NCBI GenBank assembly: GCA_944333375.1
Contig: CALVKX010000075.1
Coordinates: 1-8,675 of the forward strand
Source: an uncultured Eubacteriales bacterium
GTDB taxonomy: Bacteria; Bacillota_A; Clostridia; Christensenellales; Aristaeellaceae
Direction: 5' to 3'
Length of the DNA stretch: 8,675 nucleotides
In this document: positions 6,513-8,675 of the stretch, piece by piece
Layout: every line of letters begins with the position of its first letter
How positions within the stretch are numbered: the first letter of the stretch is position 1
Made by a program: the position numbers and the translations under genes
The notes under the pieces: model-generated
What the model was told of the DNA's origin: nothing
The model's database searches: none
The model's input: the letters and a program-made list of their open reading frames with translations, nothing else

Positions 6513-6965
6513 TCACCCTTTCATGGTTGCATCCAGCAGTTGCAGCTTTTCCACGCGCCGCCGGAATTCGGGCGACGTTGAAAACTCGGAGGTCAAAAAG
6601 CGGGTGATGAGCTCGAGCGCCACCGTGTGTCCCACGATTTCTGCGCCCAGGGCGATGATCTGTACATCGTCGTGCTCCACGCACTGGTGGGCGGTATAGA
6701 TGTCATGGCATACGCACGCCCGGATGCCGGGAACCTTGTTGCAGGCGATCGCCGCGCCCACGCCGCTGCCGCAGACCATCACCCCGCGCTGGCAGTCCCC
6801 GGAGAGGATGCTTTTGCACACCGGCGCGGCGATGTCGGGAAAATCGACGGGATTGGGGTCGTGGGAGCCAAAGTCCTCAACGCAGTAGCCCTTTGCCTCC
6901 AAAAGCGGGATCAGCTTTCTCTTGAGCTCAAAGCCCATATGGTCGCTGCCCATGGCAATTTTCAT
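6513..6965 (-). CDS. rpiB: Sugar-phosphate isomerase of the RpiB/LacA/LacB family
   Basis: A 150-residue protein matching the usual length of ribose-5-phosphate isomerase B (about 145-150). It interconverts an aldose and a ketose phosphate in the cytoplasm. Seen: MKIAMGSDHMGFELK (D8, H9), VDFPDIAAPV, the catalytic cysteine C65 in VMVCGSGVGAAIACNKV, H87 in CHDIYTA, and HDDVQIIALGAEIVG (98-112), ending with RRRVEKLQLLD. Most RpiB proteins have HND at 98-100; the Asn-to-Asp change here is at a substrate-contacting position in E. coli RpiB and may mean a substrate other than ribose-5-phosphate, such as another pentose or tetrose phosphate. The ATG at 6965 is preceded by a near-perfect AGGAGGG (6978-6972) at 6 nt; the 17-codon upstream extension overlaps the SDR gene and is rejected. 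The start is 17 nt past the SDR stop. Family is sure; the exact substrate is not. Confidence 0.92.
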   Translation of the reverse strand: MKIAMGSDHMGFELKRKLIPLLEAKGYCVEDFGSHDPNPVDFPDIAAPVCKSILSGDCQRGVMVCGSGVGAAIACNKVPGIRACVCHDIYTAHQCVEHDDVQIIALGAEIVGHTVALELITRFLTSEFSTSPEFRRRVEKLQLLDATMKG

Positions 6966-6982
6966 GCAAAACCCTCCTGACA

Positions 6983-7723
6983 TCACATATAGGAGCCGCC
7001 GGAGACGACCAGACATTCCCCGGTGATGAAGCTGGCGTCATCGGAGGCCAGGAACGCGACGGCGCCCGCAAGCTCCTCGGGGGTTCCCAGGCGGCCCAGC
7101 GGTATGGCCTGCAAAAAGCGCTGCATGGTTTCGGGCGGAACCGCCTGGAGCATCGGCGTGTCGATGTAGCTGGGCGCGATGCAGTTGACGTTGCACTGGC
7201 TGCGGGCCAGATCGCGCGCCAGGCATTTGGTGAAGCCGATGACGCCGCCCTTGGAGGCGCCGTAGTTGGTCTGCCCGAGGTTGCCAAAGGCGGAAACGGA
7301 GGCGAGGTTGACGATTTTTCCGTATTTGTTTGCGCGCATGGAAGGCACGACCGCCTGACAGCAGTTGAACATGCTTTTGAGGTTGACGCAGATCACGTCA
7401 TCCCACTGTGCTTCGCTCATCTTGTGAAACATCGCGTCCCGGGTGATGCCGGCGTTGTTGACCAGGATGCTGATATCCCCGTGCTGTGCCGCTATCCGGG
7501 AGAAAACCTCCTGTACCTGAGTGTAATTCGAGACGTCGCAGGCATATCCTGCCGCCACGCGGCCGCTTGGATCGATCAGCTCTGCCGCCGCGCATGCATC
7601 CTGGGCCCGGATGTCCAGCAGGGCCACATGCGCGGCGCCTTCGGCAGCGAAGCGCCCGGCGATCGCGCGCCCGATTCCCTGGGCGGCCCCTGTGACGACG
7701 ATGGTTTTGTTGTCAAAGCGCAT
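6983..7723 (-). CDS. Short-chain dehydrogenase/reductase (FabG-like, classical SDR)
   Basis: A 246-residue classical SDR. The nucleotide-binding motif TGAAQGIG is at 11-18, D37 at the end of the second strand (ALLDIRA) suggests preference for NAD(H) over NADP(H), ILVNNAG is at 86-92, N114 is in VNLKS, S142 in NLASVSAFG, and the catalytic YGASK (Y154, K158) follows. The C-terminus SGGSYM resembles the VDGG ending of FabG-like enzymes. It oxidises or reduces a hydroxyl/keto group. Although it looks like FabG, no fatty-acid genes are near; the neighbours point to a polyol, sugar or sugar-acid dehydrogenase role. The ATG at 7723 has AAGGAGG (7740-7734) 10 nt upstream. It starts 31 nt after the TIM-barrel gene and ends 17 nt before rpiB. 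Confidence 0.92.
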   Translation of the reverse strand: MRFDNKTIVVTGAAQGIGRAIAGRFAAEGAAHVALLDIRAQDACAAAELIDPSGRVAAGYACDVSNYTQVQEVFSRIAAQHGDISILVNNAGITRDAMFHKMSEAQWDDVICVNLKSMFNCCQAVVPSMRANKYGKIVNLASVSAFGNLGQTNYGASKGGVIGFTKCLARDLARSQCNVNCIAPSYIDTPMLQAVPPETMQRFLQAIPLGRLGTPEELAGAVAFLASDDASFITGECLVVSGGSYM

Positions 7724-7754
7724 GTTTTCGTTTCCTCCTTTTAATCAGTGGTCA

Positions 7755-8525
7755 TCAGATGGACCGCAGAAGCGCCAGGGTCCGGCGCGCCGCCTGCTCC
7801 TCGACGGGCAGATCAACCTCCACGGAAAGCCGGCCCTGATAACCGCCTTCCAGCAGGCGCCGCACACGCTCAAGCTCCGGGCCGGCGTCCTTTGGAAGGA
7901 ACCAGCGCTTCAAGGGGCTACCCGCGTCGCCGGAGATGTGCGCGTGAATGGTGAGAGGTAAAAAGGGCGTTAGCGGTATGTCGCCATCACCGTTTTGCCT
8001 GAGGTTGTAAAAGTCGATCACCAGACCCAGGTTGTCCGCATGACAGCTTTCAACGATGTCCCGTGCCTCCTGTGGCGTGTTGAGCACACAGGTATAGCAT
8101 ATGCCCAATGGCTCGATTCCAACCATCATTCCATAGGTTCGAAAGACTTCGGCCGTCGCGTCGAAGAAATCTGACATTTGAGAAAAAGCGGCTTTTTTGT
8201 CATAGCCGGGTGCAACCTTCCGGGAAAGCGGGCTGCCGATTCCCACGAGGCGGACCCCCAGCTCCGCCCCCGCCCCGGCGCAGCGCCGGGCGTATTCCGT
8301 GGCTTTGGCAAGATCAAAGCCCTCGCCGACGATGACCACCTCGGGGGGACAATAGGCGTTCAGCCCCTCGCAGGGCAGGCCCAGCGCTTCCAGATGCCGG
8401 GCGAGCGCCCGCAGCTGGGACGGCGGCTGCGCCGCCGCCCATCTCCCGGGCAATTCCAGATAATCATAGCCGCAGGAGGCAATCACGCCGGCATCCTGCG
8501 CCCTGGCTGCGCAGCCGATGCGCAT
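7755..8525 (-). CDS. Sugar phosphate isomerase/epimerase-like TIM-barrel protein (xylose-isomerase-like, AP endonuclease 2 fold)
   Basis: A 256-residue protein of the xylose-isomerase-like TIM-barrel superfamily. The four metal-ligand positions typical of sugar epimerases of this type can be seen: E138 in MMVGIEPLG, D171 in LGLVIDFYNL, H194 or H196 in TIHAHISGD, and E236 in LSVEVDLP near the end. The N-terminus MRIGCAARAQDAGVIASCGYD, with YLELPG after it, fits strands 1 and 2 of the barrel. Such enzymes move a keto group or invert a sugar carbon through an enediolate with a divalent metal. The precise substrate cannot be assigned. ATG at 8525 is preferred because GGCGGTGAG just upstream can act as SD; a GTG at 8534 that overlaps the upstream stop (GTGA) would add three residues and is the alternative. 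It is the second visible gene of the minus-strand operon. Confidence 0.85.
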   Translation of the reverse strand: MRIGCAARAQDAGVIASCGYDYLELPGRWAAAQPPSQLRALARHLEALGLPCEGLNAYCPPEVVIVGEGFDLAKATEYARRCAGAGAELGVRLVGIGSPLSRKVAPGYDKKAAFSQMSDFFDATAEVFRTYGMMVGIEPLGICYTCVLNTPQEARDIVESCHADNLGLVIDFYNLRQNGDGDIPLTPFLPLTIHAHISGDAGSPLKRWFLPKDAGPELERVRRLLEGGYQGRLSVEVDLPVEEQAARRTLALLRSI

Positions 8526-8530
8526 ACCGC

Positions 8531-8675
8531 TCACCGCCTGTCGATAAAGGTGATCCCGTGATCGTCCGTACGGCGGACATAATCGGCATCCTGCAATTCC
8601 AAAATGCTGACCTCGACCAGATAGAGGACCTCGCAGCCGGGCTCCATGTGGCCGCAGTAGGCGCGGTCGAGATCG
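8531..8675 (-). CDS. C-terminal end of an unidentified protein, first visible gene of the operon
   Basis: On the minus strand the frame is open from the right window edge to a TGA at 8533-8531, encoding the last 47-48 residues. Readable pieces are LDRAYCGHMEPGCEVLYLVE and ILELQDADYVRRTDDHGITF, ending IDRR. The composition looks like a real globular protein with alternating hydrophobic strand-like stretches, and the stop overlaps or nearly touches the next start, as expected for an operon member. I do not recognise the family; a sugar-related enzyme is only a guess from context. Most of the gene is outside the window. Confidence 0.6.
   Translation of the reverse strand, partial: DLDRAYCGHMEPGCEVLYLVEVSILELQDADYVRRTDDHGITFIDRR

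Noticed and set aside
6508..6684. 59-codon N-terminal extension of the AraC-type protein
   Set aside because: It lies on top of rpiB in another frame, is Arg/His-rich and not cupin-like, and the ATG at 6507 has an SD and gives a normal 289-residue length.
5719..6699. 326-codon + strand open frame across the AraC gene
   Set aside because: Antisense to an intact AraC-type regulator with both HTH motifs; the translation has no family features.
6966..7016. 17-residue N-terminal extension of RpiB
   Set aside because: It overlaps the end of the SDR gene; MKIAMGSDH is the canonical RpiB beginning and is preceded by AGGAGGG.
1..8675. A defence system, CRISPR array, prophage or insertion sequence
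   Set aside because: No repeat-spacer pattern, transposase, integrase, nuclease or terminal inverted repeats were found on either strand; all genes belong to housekeeping, regulation, methyl transfer or sugar metabolism.

Overview
The window is GC-rich bacterial chromosome with tightly packed genes and strong AGGAGG-type ribosome binding sites. The greA-lysS pair, the membrane-anchored XRE regulator and the Gram-positive flavour of the LysRS motifs all point to a GC-rich member of the Clostridia/Bacillota, probably an anaerobe of the gut type. This placement is inference from gene content and style. No ribosomal RNA, tRNA, CRISPR array, insertion sequence or phage gene was seen.

Left part (1-2258, + strand): the 3' end of greA (transcription elongation factor) is followed after 29 nt by lysS. 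This lysyl-tRNA synthetase carries an extra C-terminal tRNA-binding domain of the MetRS C-terminal/Trbp111 type, joined by an Ala/Glu-rich linker. A strong intrinsic terminator closes this housekeeping unit.

Middle part (2259-3909, + strand): a promoter embedded in a cluster of short repeats drives a small XRE-type regulator with two membrane segments. After a 109-nt gap comes an FkbM-type SAM-dependent methyltransferase, whose only evident Shine-Dalgarno sequence lies in the 3' arm of a perfect 9-bp hairpin.

Right part (3919-8675, - strand): a compact catabolic operon, read right to left: the C-terminus of an unidentified gene, a sugar isomerase/epimerase-like TIM-barrel protein, an SDR oxidoreductase, an RpiB/LacAB-family sugar-phosphate isomerase, an AraC-type regulator with a cupin sensor, and an IlvD/Edd-family Fe-S dehydratase. 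Gaps are 0-31 nt and most genes have a clear SD, so they are very probably co-transcribed. Together they suggest use of a sugar, polyol or sugar acid: epimerisation, NAD(P)-dependent oxidation/reduction, dehydration of a polyhydroxy acid to a 2-keto-3-deoxy acid, and isomerisation of a phosphorylated sugar. The substrate cannot be read from the sequence. No transporter, kinase or aldolase lies inside the window, and the operon promoter is beyond the right edge.

The operon converges on the methyltransferase gene with only 9 bp between the stop codons, so read-through antisense transcription is expected on at least one side. I see no clearly new defence or mobile system. The most interesting points are the LysRS fusion, the repeat cluster at the regulator promoter, the SD-masking hairpin and the unassigned sugar-acid operon.
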